A stretch of DNA of 64,000 nt from Cognatishimia sp. 1_MG-2023 (GCF_030548175.1 NZ_JAUORX010000007.1:62001-126000); one strand, 5' to 3'. Counted from the first letter of the stretch, positions 9,952 through 19,368 are shown. The notes: generated from the letters alone by a model not told the origin. A program made the numbers and translations.

Positions 9952-10710
9952 ATGAAGGTCATCGTACCTGTCAAGCGCGTGATTGACTATAACGTGAAGG
10001 TCCGCGTCAAAGCGGACGGCAGCGGTGTTGATCTCGCCAATGTGAAAATGTCTATGAACCCATTCGACGAAATTGCTGTCGAAGAGGCCATTCGTCTGAA
10101 AGAAGCAGGCAAGGCTGACGAGGTTGTTGCGGTTTCCATCGGTGTGAAACAGTCACAAGAAACACTGCGCACAGCCCTTGCGATGGGTGCAGATCGCGCG
10201 ATCCTTGTGGTTGCGGCAGATGACGTGCACCAAGACATCGAGCCACTGGCCGTTGCCAAGATCCTTGCGAAAGTGATCGAAGAAGAGCAGCCAGGTCTGG
10301 TGATTGCAGGTAAGCAAGCCATCGACAACGACATGAACGCCACTGGCCAAATGTTGTCTGCGCTACTGGGTTGGTCCCAAGCGACATTCGCATCCGAAGT
10401 CGACATCGAAGGTGACAACGCAAAAGTCACACGCGAAGTAGACGGCGGTTTGCAAACCATCTCTGTCAAATTGCCAGCGATCGTCACCGCTGACCTGCGT
10501 TTGAACGAGCCGCGCTATGCGTCTTTGCCAAACATTATGAAAGCCAAGAAAAAGCCGCTGGACGAAAAGACCGCTGCTGATCTGGGCGTTGACGTGACCC
10601 CACGCTTGCAGGTTGTCAAAACCGAAGAGCCAGCGACACGTTCCGCAGGTATCATCGTGGGCTCTGTTGATGAGCTTGTAGAGAAACTTAAAGAAGCGGG
10701 GGCTGTATAA
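9952..10710 (+). CDS. etfB: Electron transfer flavoprotein beta subunit
   Basis: 252 aa, the usual EtfB length. It opens [20 protein letters not shown] and has the family stretch [12 protein letters not shown] near residue 45. With EtfA it carries electrons from acyl-CoA and other dehydrogenases to ETF:quinone oxidoreductase; EtfB binds the AMP moiety. AGGAG lies nine bases before the ATG. Its stop overlaps the etfA start by one base (TAATG), so the subunits are translationally coupled. The 182-bp upstream gap probably holds the promoter, but I saw no convincing operator in it. Confidence 0.96.
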   Translation: MKVIVPVKRVIDYNVKVRVKADGSGVDLANVKMSMNPFDEIAVEEAIRLKEAGKADEVVAVSIGVKQSQETLRTALAMGADRAILVVAADDVHQDIEPLAVAKILAKVIEEEQPGLVIAGKQAIDNDMNATGQMLSALLGWSQATFASEVDIEGDNAKVTREVDGGLQTISVKLPAIVTADLRLNEPRYASLPNIMKAKKKPLDEKTAADLGVDVTPRLQVVKTEEPATRSAGIIVGSVDELVEKLKEAGAV

Positions 10711-11639
10711 TGGCTGTACTTCTTCTAGCTGAAGTCACCGCTGGTGAACTGGCACTGGACGCAACTGCAAAAGCTGTGACCGCTGCAAAGGCACTCGGCG
10801 ACGTAACCGTTTTGGCCGCTGGCGCAACTGCAGCTGCAGCAGGCGAAGCTGCTGCGAAAATCGACGGCGTGTCCAAAGTATTGGTTGCCGAAGACGCATC
10901 CTTGGGTCACCGTCTTGCGGAACCAACGGCTGCGTTGATCGTTTCCCTAGCAGGCGACTATGATCACATCATTGCCCCGGCAACCACTGACGCGAAAAAC
11001 ATCCTGCCCCGCGTGGCGGCATTGTTGGACGTAATGGTTATCTCTGAAGTGACCGCCATCGTAGACGGCGACACATTCGAGCGCCCTGTTTACGCCGGTA
11101 ACGCGATCCAAACTGTGAAATCCACCGACGCGAAAAAAGTCATGACCATCCGGACATCGACCTTTGACGCAGCGGGCGAAGGCGGCGCGGCTTCTGTTGA
11201 CACCATCGGTGCCGCAGAAAACCCAGGTCTGTCTGAATGGGTCGAAGACAAGGTTGCTGAATCTGATCGTCCAGAACTGACATCTGCGGGTGTTGTTGTG
11301 TCTGGTGGTCGTGGTGTTGGTTCCGAAGAAGACTTTGCGATCATCTCTGCATTGGCTGACAAACTGGGTGCCGCTGTTGGCGCATCCCGTGCCGCGGTTG
11401 ACTCGGGCTATGCCCCGAACGACTGGCAAGTTGGTCAGACCGGCAAAGTGGTTGCTCCGGACCTTTACATCGCTGTTGGTATCTCCGGCGCGATCCAGCA
11501 TTTGGCTGGTATGAAAGACTCCAAAATCATCGTCGCGATCAACAAAGACGAAGAAGCACCGATCTTCCAAGTTGCAGACTTTGGTCTGGTTGCTGACCTG
11601 TTCGAAGCAGTGCCCGCACTGACTGAAAAACTCGGTTAA
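10710..11639 (+). CDS. etfA: Electron transfer flavoprotein alpha subunit
   Basis: 309 aa. The C-terminal FAD domain is recognisable by [14 protein letters not shown], the segment [23 protein letters not shown] and [14 protein letters not shown], all standard EtfA signatures. It binds the FAD that accepts electrons from dehydrogenases. It lies one base downstream of etfB and is followed by a long palindrome (11645-11673) and then a terminator shared with the convergent gene. The nearby 3-hydroxyacyl-CoA dehydrogenase fits a role in acyl-CoA oxidation. Confidence 0.97.
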   Translation: MAVLLLAEVTAGELALDATAKAVTAAKALGDVTVLAAGATAAAAGEAAAKIDGVSKVLVAEDASLGHRLAEPTAALIVSLAGDYDHIIAPATTDAKNILPRVAALLDVMVISEVTAIVDGDTFERPVYAGNAIQTVKSTDAKKVMTIRTSTFDAAGEGGAASVDTIGAAENPGLSEWVEDKVAESDRPELTSAGVVVSGGRGVGSEEDFAIISALADKLGAAVGASRAAVDSGYAPNDWQVGQTGKVVAPDLYIAVGISGAIQHLAGMKDSKIIVAINKDEEAPIFQVADFGLVADLFEAVPALTEKLG

Positions 11640-11644
11640 ACGAA

Positions 11645-11673
11645 TCGTACGTTTCAAGCGCTGAAACGTACGA
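11645..11673. repeat. 29-bp palindrome CGTACGTTTC-N7-GAAACGTACG
   Basis: Perfect 12-bp arms TCGTACGTTTCA / TGAAACGTACGA around AGCGC, six bases past the etfA stop. It lacks a T-run, and a conventional terminator follows 23 bases later. A related imperfect copy lies at 42458-42486, and the 10-mer CGTACGTTTC occurs again at 14423. It could be an operator or an RNA hairpin; function unknown. Confidence 0.75.
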
Positions 11674-11695
11674 ATTTCCAGATTTAGTGATTGTT

Positions 11696-11724
11696 AAGGG
11701 CCCGTTCAGACGGGCCTTTTTCTT
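11696..11724. terminator. Terminator of etfBA, shared with the convergent gene
   Basis: Stem GGCCCG / CGGGCC with loop TTCAGA, followed by CTTTTTCTT on the plus strand. The TGA stop of the convergent DUF6473-type gene (11706-11708) lies in the loop, so the two genes end on the same structure. Confidence 0.88.
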
Positions 11725-12560
11725 TGCGATTTAGTTAATAGTGGCCCCAATTGGTTAACAAGAACACGCGCCGCTTCTTCATGTGCTAAAGGTCCAAGCA
11801 TCTGTTTGGCGGCCGGTTTTTCCATAGCGCCATACCGCATTCCAGCAGTGCCCGCGCCCTTGGCAGAGCCGCTAAGCTGCACCTGCGCCACCCCATCAAC
11901 CAATGGCCTTAAATCCTCGATCATAGTGGCATCCACAAATAGGGGATCATGGCCGATCGCTGATTTGGGCAACTGCAACGGCGGGCTATGTTCGGCAAAC
12001 CACAGCAGGATTTTGCGCCCCGGGAGCCGATCTAGCAACGTCTTCATCCGGGCGCACCATGCCCCTCTGAGTTCTTCGCGTACAAAAGAAAACCTGTCGC
12101 TCGCTTGGTCCGATAGCCCCTTTAGCATGTGGCGCGTAAAGCTAAACTCGCTGAAGTCTACGTCGCGAAACACCGATTGCATTAGGGCCGAGGCCGTCAC
12201 GAACCGATCATTGCGGCGCGGATGCACGCGGTAAAATCGGTTCGACATATTCTGCGCACCTAGAATTTGGACCACCGTCACTTCGGCCCCTGCGGCGGCG
12301 GCCAGCACGTCAGAATCGTGTAAAAACACATCTAAGCCCGCGTTCACACAGCCGAAATTCACGCATGGCACACCTAGCGATTGTTCGACCAAATTGGGAA
12401 ACGGCGACTGTATGAACTTACCATATGTCTCTGTCCCACCCAAAAATGCGATATAGCGGCCTTTTAGTTCCCTCTTAGGACCACGAAAGTTAATGCGCGA
12501 CGCCCCGTACCGGCACGGACGATAATCCAATGCACGGTGTTCTCTGTCCGTAATAGACAT
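11706..12560 (-). CDS. DUF6473-type protein of unknown function
   Basis: 284 aa from the ATG at 12560, which is preceded by AGGTGG five bases upstream; a GTG at 12569 is possible. The N-terminal run LDYRPCRYGASRINFRGPK, followed by FLGGTETYGKF and NFGCVNAGLDVF, matches a conserved Roseobacter family that I recall as DUF6473. The GGTET and GCVNAG blocks resemble the nucleophile and glycine blocks of an SGNH-hydrolase-like fold, but I cannot prove catalysis. No signal peptide or membrane span. It stands alone between etfA (convergent) and hbd (divergent). Confidence 0.7.
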   Translation of the reverse strand: MSITDREHRALDYRPCRYGASRINFRGPKRELKGRYIAFLGGTETYGKFIQSPFPNLVEQSLGVPCVNFGCVNAGLDVFLHDSDVLAAAAGAEVTVVQILGAQNMSNRFYRVHPRRNDRFVTASALMQSVFRDVDFSEFSFTRHMLKGLSDQASDRFSFVREELRGAWCARMKTLLDRLPGRKILLWFAEHSPPLQLPKSAIGHDPLFVDATMIEDLRPLVDGVAQVQLSGSAKGAGTAGMRYGAMEKPAAKQMLGPLAHEEAARVLVNQLGPLLTKSQRKRPV

Positions 12561-12720
12561 TTCACCCACCTAAATTTTACTCACCCATTCAGGAATTTGG
12601 GCGATTCCCGTTGCGAAAAACTTAAGGTGCGAATTTTGATAAACTTGTATGGGCCTGCAGCTCTTGTGAAAGCCCTGCTACCCCGCGTAAAGTCCGGCTA
12701 GAGGCAAGAGGATCAGACAA

Positions 12721-13596
12721 ATGGAAATCAAATCAGTTGGCGTCATCGGCGCAGGACAAATGGGTAATGGTATTGCTCATGTCATGTCTCTGGCAGGCTA
12801 TAACGTTGTTTTGAATGACATTTCTCAGGACAGCCTTGATGCTGCTGTTGGACGGATTGATAAGAATATGGAACGTCAGGTCGGCCGTGAATTGATCACT
12901 GCGGACGACAAACATGTGGCGATGTCGCGTATTTCTACGACGCTTGCGCAGGCCGAAGTGGGTCAAACTGACCTGATTATCGAAGCCGCGACCGAAAACG
13001 AGCAAATTAAGTATAAAATTTTCGAAGGTCTTTTGCCGCATATTCAGCCGCATACGATCCTGACCTCAAACACCTCTTCTATTTCGATCACGCGCCTTGC
13101 CAGCCGTACAGATCGCCCAGAAAAGTTCATGGGCTTTCACTTTATGAACCCAGTTCCGCTGATGAAACTGGTAGAGCTGATCCGCGGCATTGCGACCGAT
13201 GATGAGACCTATCAGACCTGTCTGGGTATCGTTGAGAAGCTAGATAAAACCGCAGCCTCTGCCGAAGATTTCCCGGCCTTTATCGTGAACCGGATCTTGA
13301 TCCCAATGATTAACGAAGCCTGCTACACCCTATACGAGGGCGTGGGCAACGTCGCGTCGATCGACAACGCCATGAAGCTTGGCGCGAACCACCCAATGGG
13401 CCCGCTGGAACTTGCTGATTTTATTGGATTAGACACCTGCTTGGCGATCATGAACGTGCTGCATGACGGTCTGGCCGATACGAAGTATCGCCCCTGCCCC
13501 TTGCTGACCAAATATGTTGAAGCTGGCTGGTTGGGGCGCAAATCTAAACGTGGATTTTATGACTATCGCGGCGAGACGCCTGTCCCGACGCGTTAA
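12721..13596 (+). CDS. 3-hydroxybutyryl-CoA dehydrogenase
   Basis: 291 aa, the single-domain-pair length of Hbd/PaaH enzymes. The NAD-binding motif GAGQMGNGIAH is at residues 10-20. The catalytic His lies in GFHFMNPVPLMKLVE, and the C-terminal dimerisation domain contains GANHPMGPLELADFIGLD. It oxidises (S)-3-hydroxyacyl-CoA (C4) to acetoacetyl-CoA with NAD(P). Its closeness to etfBA fits butyrate or PHB-related metabolism. GAGG lies before the ATG. It ends in a 4-bp convergent overlap with the acyltransferase gene. Confidence 0.95.
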   Translation: MEIKSVGVIGAGQMGNGIAHVMSLAGYNVVLNDISQDSLDAAVGRIDKNMERQVGRELITADDKHVAMSRISTTLAQAEVGQTDLIIEAATENEQIKYKIFEGLLPHIQPHTILTSNTSSISITRLASRTDRPEKFMGFHFMNPVPLMKLVELIRGIATDDETYQTCLGIVEKLDKTAASAEDFPAFIVNRILIPMINEACYTLYEGVGNVASIDNAMKLGANHPMGPLELADFIGLDTCLAIMNVLHDGLADTKYRPCPLLTKYVEAGWLGRKSKRGFYDYRGETPVPTR

Positions 13597-14486
13597 GTCG
13601 CGTCAGGATTGTTGGGCAAATTTAGCGTATGATCCCGAAGCCACGCCATAAAGCCGCGTGGATCAGAATGCAGCATCGCCATTTGCTCATCCGTTAGTGG
13701 TTTACCGATGACAGGTTTTTGTGGGCGATTGCAGGTCTTTACAATCTCGCGCAACAAAAGGCCCTGCCGCAAGGTCGCAGAGATGCGGTTGGCGATTTGG
13801 TACATGCGTGTGTTTTCACCCGGGTAGAAAATAGGCACAACACGCGCGCCTGAGCGGCGGATCATCTGCGCGGTAAATACATTCCATTCACGTTCATGCA
13901 CGGGGCCAAACATGGTGTCAGAAGAGGCAACAACCCCAGATGGGAACAACGCCACGACGCCGCCATCCTTGAGATAAGACATTGCTTTTGAACGCATCTC
14001 GACCATTTTGCGTTGCGCATCAGGGTCATGTGGAAACGGTACGGGGATCATGAAAGATGTCGCGGCCTCGTCCAGCCCGGTCAAAACAGAGCGGGTCAGA
14101 ATACGGTAATCTTCGCGCACGCGGCCAATCAACTCTGCGAAAACCATTCCATCAACCAAACCATGCGGATGGTTGGCCACAACGACCACAGGGCCGTCTT
14201 GAGGGATATTTTCGATCTGCTCTTGTGGGGTTTCCAGCGTCACGCCCATGACGCCCAGAGCGCCTTTCCAGAAGGCCTGACCACGGTGGTCGGCATTCAT
14301 GCGCTCAAACTTATTAACCATACGAATAATCGGGATCTTACCGGTAAACCATTCAATGGTTTTGATGATGGTAGATGTCCAATTGTTATCAAAAGAATGC
14401 GCGTAGGTTAACGTACGGCGGTCGTACGTTTCACCCTCTTCTTCAGAGGAGCCCTTAACTTGCGAAGACTTATCCAACACGCTCAA
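13593..14486 (-). CDS. Lysophospholipid acyltransferase family protein
   Basis: 297 aa. The acyltransferase block VVVANHPHGLVDGMVFAE (about residue 105) matches the NHPxGxxDG variant of the PlsC superfamily seen in OlsA/haemolysin-type enzymes, and ALFPSGVVAS is the expected EGTR-type second block. It probably acylates a lysophospholipid or ornithine lipid precursor at the inner membrane; the acceptor is unknown. The start is uncertain. The longest frame begins with TTG at 14486, while a GTG at 14480 sits better behind AGGA. A perfect 8-bp inverted repeat (AACGTACG / CGTACGTT) falls inside its 5' coding part at 14410-14430. Confidence 0.85.
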   Translation of the reverse strand: MSVLDKSSQVKGSSEEEGETYDRRTLTYAHSFDNNWTSTIIKTIEWFTGKIPIIRMVNKFERMNADHRGQAFWKGALGVMGVTLETPQEQIENIPQDGPVVVVANHPHGLVDGMVFAELIGRVREDYRILTRSVLTGLDEAATSFMIPVPFPHDPDAQRKMVEMRSKAMSYLKDGGVVALFPSGVVASSDTMFGPVHEREWNVFTAQMIRRSGARVVPIFYPGENTRMYQIANRISATLRQGLLLREIVKTCNRPQKPVIGKPLTDEQMAMLHSDPRGFMAWLRDHTLNLPNNPDAT

Positions 14487-14531
14487 CTTCCTGCCCGGTA
14501 CACAAAACTCTGAAAGCCCTTTGAGGGCCTA

Positions 14532-14810
14532 TCAGAAGCCTTCTCCGAACTTATCCGCGACCAATGTCTCAATCGCATCTGCTAGCGCCCCAGCATCAGG
14601 ACCATTGGTACGAATCTCTATCTCCGTACCTCGTGACGCTGCAAGCATCAGCAATCCCATAATACTGTCACCGCCCGCACTCAACCCATCCTTGGAAACT
14701 TCTGCCGTGGCGTCATATCCTTCGACGACTTCGACCAGCTTTGCGGATGCCCGTGCATGCAAGCCTTTTTCGTTCACGATTTTCAGGATACGTAGATTGG
14801 TATCTGGCAT
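14532..14810 (-). CDS. ptsH: HPr phosphocarrier protein of the regulatory PTS
   Basis: 92 aa. The phosphorylatable His is in KGLHARASAK (about residue 17), and the regulatory Ser is in AGGDSIMGLLML (about residue 48), the target of HPr kinase encoded three genes upstream. It is the last gene of chvI-chvG-hprK-rapZ-EIIA-ptsH. No sugar permease (EIIBC) is present here, so this HPr probably serves the signalling PTS of Alphaproteobacteria, passing phosphate from EI-Ntr to EIIA components. Expected location cytoplasmic. Confidence 0.94.
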   Translation of the reverse strand: MPDTNLRILKIVNEKGLHARASAKLVEVVEGYDATAEVSKDGLSAGGDSIMGLLMLAASRGTEIEIRTNGPDAGALADAIETLVADKFGEGF

Positions 14811-14817
14811 GAATTCA

Positions 14818-15210
14818 TTAGTCCGTTTTGATATTCTGGCTGTCTATGTATTTTCGCCCCGCATCCAGTGCCACACGCACTGCATCCGGCACGGAAAGAT
14901 GCCTACTTTTGGCCAGTTTTATCAACATCGGAAGGTTCGCGCCATAGACGATACGGCGATTTTCGGGTGCGCAGGCCCTTAGGGACAAATTGCTGGGAGA
15001 TCCGCCGAACATATCGGTTACGACGACAACGCCATCACCCTGATCAACGGCGTTTGCAGCAACACAAATCTCGTCTTGCTTAGAGCCACGGTCGCAATCG
15101 GCTTTGATGGTTATGGCGCGGATGCCTTTTTGGGTGCCGACAACATGTTCGACCGCCAACAAATATTCATGCGCCAGCCCACCATGGGCCACGATAACGA
15201 TTCCGATCAC
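14818..15210 (-). CDS. PTS EIIA component, mannose family
   Basis: 130 aa. It opens MIGIVIVAHGGLAHEYL, with the phosphoacceptor His9 of Man-family EIIA domains, and then VVVVTDMFGGSPSNLS, a standard EIIA-Man block. It lacks IIB, IIC and IID partners, so it is a stand-alone regulatory EIIA. Its start overlaps the stop of rapZ by 4 bp. Neighbouring HPr and HPr kinase indicate that its phosphorylation state reports PTS flux, possibly to the ChvG/ChvI pair or to carbon metabolism (inference). Confidence 0.93.
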   Translation of the reverse strand: MIGIVIVAHGGLAHEYLLAVEHVVGTQKGIRAITIKADCDRGSKQDEICVAANAVDQGDGVVVVTDMFGGSPSNLSLRACAPENRRIVYGANLPMLIKLAKSRHLSVPDAVRVALDAGRKYIDSQNIKTD

Positions 15211-16133
15211 GCTTTTGCTACTCCGCTACCAGCATTGCTGGACCCAGACACGCTCCTCCCTTCGTGTCGATCCATTTCGCGATGCCTAATTGACACCCGC
15301 CAGCCTTGTTGCGCAAGGGCCTCTGCCAGTTTTTCTGTCACAAAAACCGAGCGGTGTTGCCCCCCAGTACATCCAAAGCCAATGCTGAGGTGTGCTTTGC
15401 CTTCGTCGCGATACGCCGGAAGGAGAAACTCCATAAAATCATTCAACTTTTGCAGGAAAGTCGCGAATCTCTTGTCTTGGCTGACGTAGTCGGCGACAGC
15501 CGAATGTCGGCCATCAAATTCACGCAATGCAGGCTCCCAATAAGGGTTCCGCAGAAAGCGGCAATCGTGAACCATATCTAAGCCCTGAGGCAAGCCGCGT
15601 TTGTAGCTGAAGCTGGTCAAGGTGATGGCTAGAAACTTGCCCCCACCAGTCTTGGAGAATTGGCGGCCAAGCGCGTCCCGTAACCCATGAACGGTTAGTT
15701 CAGATGTATCTATCAAGGCATCAGCGCGGTCACGAAGGGGCACCAAAATCTCTTTTTCACGGTCGATGCCAACAATCGCGCTTTCGCTGGGTGCCATCGG
15801 GTGCCGACGGCGCGTTTCGCTATATCGGCGCTGCAAGATTTCGCGATTGCAGTCGAGGAACAAAAGCTCTGGATCCTGCGCATCAAGGCGTTCAAGCAGG
15901 TCCAACAACGCTTGCGGTGAAAAATCGCGATTTCGCGTATCCAAGCCCAATGCGAGTGGTCGCTGCAAGGGCTGGCCCACAAACAGCCGTTCCACCAAGC
16001 CTAAGGGCAGATTATCAATCGCTTCAAAGCCCAAATCCTCGAGTGATTTAATCGCAGTGGAGCGCCCGGCACCAGAAGGGCCAGTGATGAGAACCAGTCG
16101 ATGTTTCGGCGGCGAAGAAGGGGCTTGTGTCAT
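15207..16133 (-). CDS. rapZ: RapZ/YvcJ family nucleotide-binding protein
   Basis: 308 aa. The P-loop GPSGAGRST is near residue 18, followed by LEDLGFEAIDNLP, and the C-terminal domain holds the conserved GCTGGQHRSV. In E. coli RapZ delivers the sRNA GlmZ to RNase E; in Alphaproteobacteria the gene sits in the PTS/ChvGI locus and its RNA role is less clear. The P-loop has Arg in place of the usual Lys, a variant I believe is common in this order. It lies two bases downstream of hprK and overlaps the EIIA gene by 4 bp. Confidence 0.92.
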   Translation of the reverse strand: MTQAPSSPPKHRLVLITGPSGAGRSTAIKSLEDLGFEAIDNLPLGLVERLFVGQPLQRPLALGLDTRNRDFSPQALLDLLERLDAQDPELLFLDCNREILQRRYSETRRRHPMAPSESAIVGIDREKEILVPLRDRADALIDTSELTVHGLRDALGRQFSKTGGGKFLAITLTSFSYKRGLPQGLDMVHDCRFLRNPYWEPALREFDGRHSAVADYVSQDKRFATFLQKLNDFMEFLLPAYRDEGKAHLSIGFGCTGGQHRSVFVTEKLAEALAQQGWRVSIRHREMDRHEGRSVSGSSNAGSGVAKA

Positions 16134-16135
16134 AT

Positions 16136-16609
16136 TTATTCGCTTCGTCCATGTGACAGATATTGCAGTATTGCAGGAGCGAAATGTGGGTGCGGTACAT
16201 TAAATAGCAAGGGAAGCGTAACCCCAAATCGCGCGATTGTGTGCCACTGTGGCAGTCGGTGGTCTTCGGTCTGATCCAGGTCAATCACCAGTTTCACCGG
16301 TGTTTCTGGCGCCGGATCTGCATTGAGAATACCAACGCCCCGCGCCTCTATCTTGCCCTTGATTGCATCTGGAGCGGAGGCGATCAGGGTATCGCCCTTT
16401 AGTAAGAGTTGCGTTTGGTCGTCTGCGACGAGCTGCGCGCCTCTGCTCATTAGCTCCAATGCCAGAGTGGACTTGCCGCTGCCGGATGCACCTAGGATCA
16501 AGGCGGCTTTACCTTGCAGGGCAACACAGGAAGCATGGACGGTGATTGGATGCAAAAGGCCGCCTCCTTTCGGGGACGGCCTTTGTGATTCAGGAATTGG
16601 CTTCGGCAT
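16136..16609 (-). CDS. hprK: HPr kinase, short alphaproteobacterial form
   Basis: 157 aa, about half the Firmicutes enzyme. It keeps only the C-terminal kinase domain, as is usual in Alphaproteobacteria. The P-loop GASGSGKST is at about residues 40-48, with DDQTQL following. The HPrK signature region (IEARGVGILN) is also present. It phosphorylates the regulatory Ser of HPr. It is three bases downstream of chvG and two bases upstream of rapZ, so it is part of the same transcript. Confidence 0.92.
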   Translation of the reverse strand: MPKPIPESQRPSPKGGGLLHPITVHASCVALQGKAALILGASGSGKSTLALELMSRGAQLVADDQTQLLLKGDTLIASAPDAIKGKIEARGVGILNADPAPETPVKLVIDLDQTEDHRLPQWHTIARFGVTLPLLFNVPHPHFAPAILQYLSHGRSE

Positions 16610-16612
16610 TTC

Positions 16613-18316
16613 TTAGATTGGCAAACCTACGACGAAACGTGCGCCGAGTGGTTCAGACGTAATATCCGCCTCTGTCGGACGAATGTTTTCCGCCCAGATC
16701 ACACCGCCATGGGCTTCTACGATTTGCTTGGAAATCGCGAGGCCGAGGCCGGAGTTATTGCCAAAGTCATGCTCAGGGCGTTCTGAATAGAAGCGGTTGA
16801 AGATTTTATTCAACGCCTGATCAGGAATGCCCGGACCGGTGTCTTCGACGACAACAAGAACGCGGTTTTGACGTTTACGCACCCAAACGCGGATCGCGTC
16901 GCCATCTTCGCAGAAGCTGATCGCGTTCGTGATCAGGTTCACAAAGACCTGTGCAAGGCGTGCCTCGAGGCCCGTAATCTCAATCGGTTTACCCGGAAGG
17001 TCAGAGATAAAGTCGATGCCTTTTACCTTTGCGTCCTCGCCAAGGTATTGCGTGAGGTTGCCGATCATGTTGACGAGGTTGAAGAGTTCCTCGTCTTCTT
17101 TGACCAGCTCTGCGTCCAACCGGGATGCGTTTGAAATGTCGCTGACAAGACGGTCCAAGCGGCGCACGTCATGTTCGATGACGTCCAACAGCTTTTCCCG
17201 GTGATCTTCGCGCTTCACCATACGCAATGAACCGACGGCCGACCGTAGGCTGGCGAGTGGGTTCTTGATTTCATGTGCAACGTCGGCTGCGAACTGTTCG
17301 TTGTTGTCGATCCGTTCGTACAATGCGCCAACCATGCCACGCAGCGCGCTGCTGAGGCGGCCAATTTCGTCTGGGCGTGCTGTCAGATCAGGGATGCGAA
17401 CTCGCCCCGGATTGACTTGCCGCGCATCACGGTCACGACCAATTTCCGCCGCCGCCGCAAGATCGCTGAGAGGGTTGGAAATGGTAGAGGCCAACACAAC
17501 AGAAAGCCCAACAGAGATGACAATCGCCACGAGGAACATCTGTAACACGCGTTCGCGTTGCTCGCGTACCAAGGCATCAACCTCGCCCGCTGCGCTGGTC
17601 ATCACAACGACACCCACGGCGCGACCGGCTTGTTCAAGAACCGAGGCTGCCGCGAAGATCGTTTCATCATTCGCATTGCTTAGGGTGACAAAGGATGTCT
17701 CGCCGTTCAGCGCGCGTTCCGCGAAAGCAGCGATTTCTGCATCTAAGGCTGCATCCCCTTCGGCAGTGCTTGTTTCGCTTTTGCCACCGAATATGCTGCC
17801 CAATCCACTGAGAGCATCGGTTAATGGCGTAGACCGTTCATTTGTTTGGTCGACAGCGGCACCGTTATTCACCGCAATCAAATTACCAGCTGTGTCGATC
17901 ACTTGGACCTGAGTGCCCGCCCGCAAAGGAAGCTTTGTGAGGGTTGCCTCGACATCGACACCGTCGCCGGTGATCAGGTTCACTGGCGCACCTGCTGGCA
18001 TCTGCACTTCTATGGCGCCGTCAATCAACTGTGCTTCGGAACGCAGGCTTTCACTGCGTTGATCCACAAAGTTTGCACGCGCGGAATTCAGATACAGAAT
18101 TCCGGCAACCATGAAGCATAAAGCGATCAGATTGAATGTTATGATTTTCCGCGCCAGTGGGGACCGGCTTAACGGCGTCAGGCGGCGACGTTCGCGACGC
18201 CCCCGCATTTCCCGTTCAACAGTAGATTCTGGTGCGACCCAGTCGTCCCCAAGGACGACATCGCCTTCTCGCCCTTGCGACATGCTGCCTGCACTTATGT
18301 TTTCGGCTAACGCCAT
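16613..18316 (-). CDS. chvG: Membrane sensor histidine kinase ChvG
   Basis: 567 aa. There are two membrane spans (about 57-77 and 258-280) flanking a periplasmic sensor domain, then a HAMP region, the dimerisation box with the phosphorylated His in ADVAHEIKNPLASLR, and an HATPase domain with N-, G1- (DTGPGIP) and G2-boxes (NSGLGLAI). Its start shares one base with the chvI stop. In rhizobia ChvG (ExoS) senses acid and envelope conditions through ExoR; no exoR is visible here. It heads the signalling-PTS genes. Confidence 0.94.
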   Translation of the reverse strand: MALAENISAGSMSQGREGDVVLGDDWVAPESTVEREMRGRRERRRLTPLSRSPLARKIITFNLIALCFMVAGILYLNSARANFVDQRSESLRSEAQLIDGAIEVQMPAGAPVNLITGDGVDVEATLTKLPLRAGTQVQVIDTAGNLIAVNNGAAVDQTNERSTPLTDALSGLGSIFGGKSETSTAEGDAALDAEIAAFAERALNGETSFVTLSNANDETIFAAASVLEQAGRAVGVVVMTSAAGEVDALVREQRERVLQMFLVAIVISVGLSVVLASTISNPLSDLAAAAEIGRDRDARQVNPGRVRIPDLTARPDEIGRLSSALRGMVGALYERIDNNEQFAADVAHEIKNPLASLRSAVGSLRMVKREDHREKLLDVIEHDVRRLDRLVSDISNASRLDAELVKEDEELFNLVNMIGNLTQYLGEDAKVKGIDFISDLPGKPIEITGLEARLAQVFVNLITNAISFCEDGDAIRVWVRKRQNRVLVVVEDTGPGIPDQALNKIFNRFYSERPEHDFGNNSGLGLAISKQIVEAHGGVIWAENIRPTEADITSEPLGARFVVGLPI

Positions 18317-19020
18317 TACTCTTCGTTATACCTATATCCGATGCCATACAGCGTCTCAATCGCGGAGAATTCTGAGTCCGCTGTGCGCATCTTTTTGCGC
18401 AAACGTTTAATGTGGCTATCGATTGTCCGGTCATCCACATAGACCTGATCGTCGTAAGCGACATCCATCAGCTGATCACGTGACTTAACAAAACCAGGAC
18501 GCTGCGCGAGCGCTTGAAGCAGAAGGAATTCGGTTACTGTCAAAGTAACGTCTTTGCCTTTCCAGCTTACAGAGTGGCGCAGCGGGTCCATCGTAAGTTC
18601 GCCGCGTTCCATAATTTTGGTGTCTTCAGTATCGCCCGCAACGATTGTGCCATTCTGTGCCTCTTGGCGGCGCAGCAATGCACGGATGCGTTCAACGAGC
18701 AGACGCTGGCTAAATGGTTTTTTGACGTAGTCGTCAGCACCCATCCGTAGGCCAAGCACTTCGTCGATCTCATCATCCTTGGATGTGAGAAAGATCACTG
18801 GCATTGATGTCTTCTGACGCAAGCGTTGCAGAAGGTCCATGCCGTCCATGCGGGGCATCTTAATGTCCAGCACAGCCATATCGGGGAGTTTGCGGTTAAA
18901 CGCGTCCAGTGCCTGCTGGCCATCGTTATAGGTTTCAACTTCGAAACCCTCCGCCTCAAGAGTCATGGAGACTGACGTCAGGATATTCCTGTCGTCGTCC
19001 ACCAAAGCGATCTTGGACAT
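18316..19020 (-). CDS. chvI: Response regulator ChvI, OmpR family
   Basis: 234 aa. The receiver domain has the acidic pair at the start (ALVDDDRN), the phosphorylated Asp in [13 protein letters not shown], and the conserved Lys in DDYVKKPF. The C-terminal winged helix contains [24 protein letters not shown]. It is the cognate regulator of ChvG and first gene of the minus-strand operon. It is divergent from pckA across 348 bp, an arrangement also known from rhizobia. Confidence 0.95.
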   Translation of the reverse strand: MSKIALVDDDRNILTSVSMTLEAEGFEVETYNDGQQALDAFNRKLPDMAVLDIKMPRMDGMDLLQRLRQKTSMPVIFLTSKDDEIDEVLGLRMGADDYVKKPFSQRLLVERIRALLRRQEAQNGTIVAGDTEDTKIMERGELTMDPLRHSVSWKGKDVTLTVTEFLLLQALAQRPGFVKSRDQLMDVAYDDQVYVDDRTIDSHIKRLRKKMRTADSEFSAIETLYGIGYRYNEE

Positions 19021-19190
19021 TGGTAAATTCCTTTATACTGCTCTTATTGCTATTTTTTCGTCCATTATGCGCCGTTTTTCGCCGATCAATCAATCCCAAA
19101 CAGCGAATCACACCGTTAGCGCACTCATTTTTTCCAGAAATGCTTAACCGGGCGCTAATCTGCAACACCTTGGTTCGATTGTTTCAATTC

Positions 19191-19222
19191 GTTTGCGTTA
19201 ACATGCATTTGATTGCGCTAAC
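19191..19222. promoter_or_regulatory. Paired LacI-like half-palindromic sites between chvI and pckA
   Basis: The chvI-pckA intergenic region (19021-19368) contains GTTTGCGTTAAC at 19191-19202 and GATTGCGCTAAC at 19211-19222. These are two related 12-mers exactly 20 bp apart, each with a central CG as in LacI-family operators. A weaker relative (GGGCGCTAATC) lies at 19150. They lie about 150 bp before pckA. No other structure stood out in this gap apart from the pckA ribosome site (AGGAG, 19357-19361). Confidence 0.4.
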
Positions 19223-19368
19223 GACCCGAAAGCGCCCTATTCAAGCTCAGAAAGCCCGTGTTAATAGCCCATTTATCGGCCATGCTTATGTGACCGTACA
19301 GGCTTGGGTGAGACCCCCAAGTTTGGATTAAGGACCGCCGCACCAGCGCGGCTACAGGAGTTAGAATA

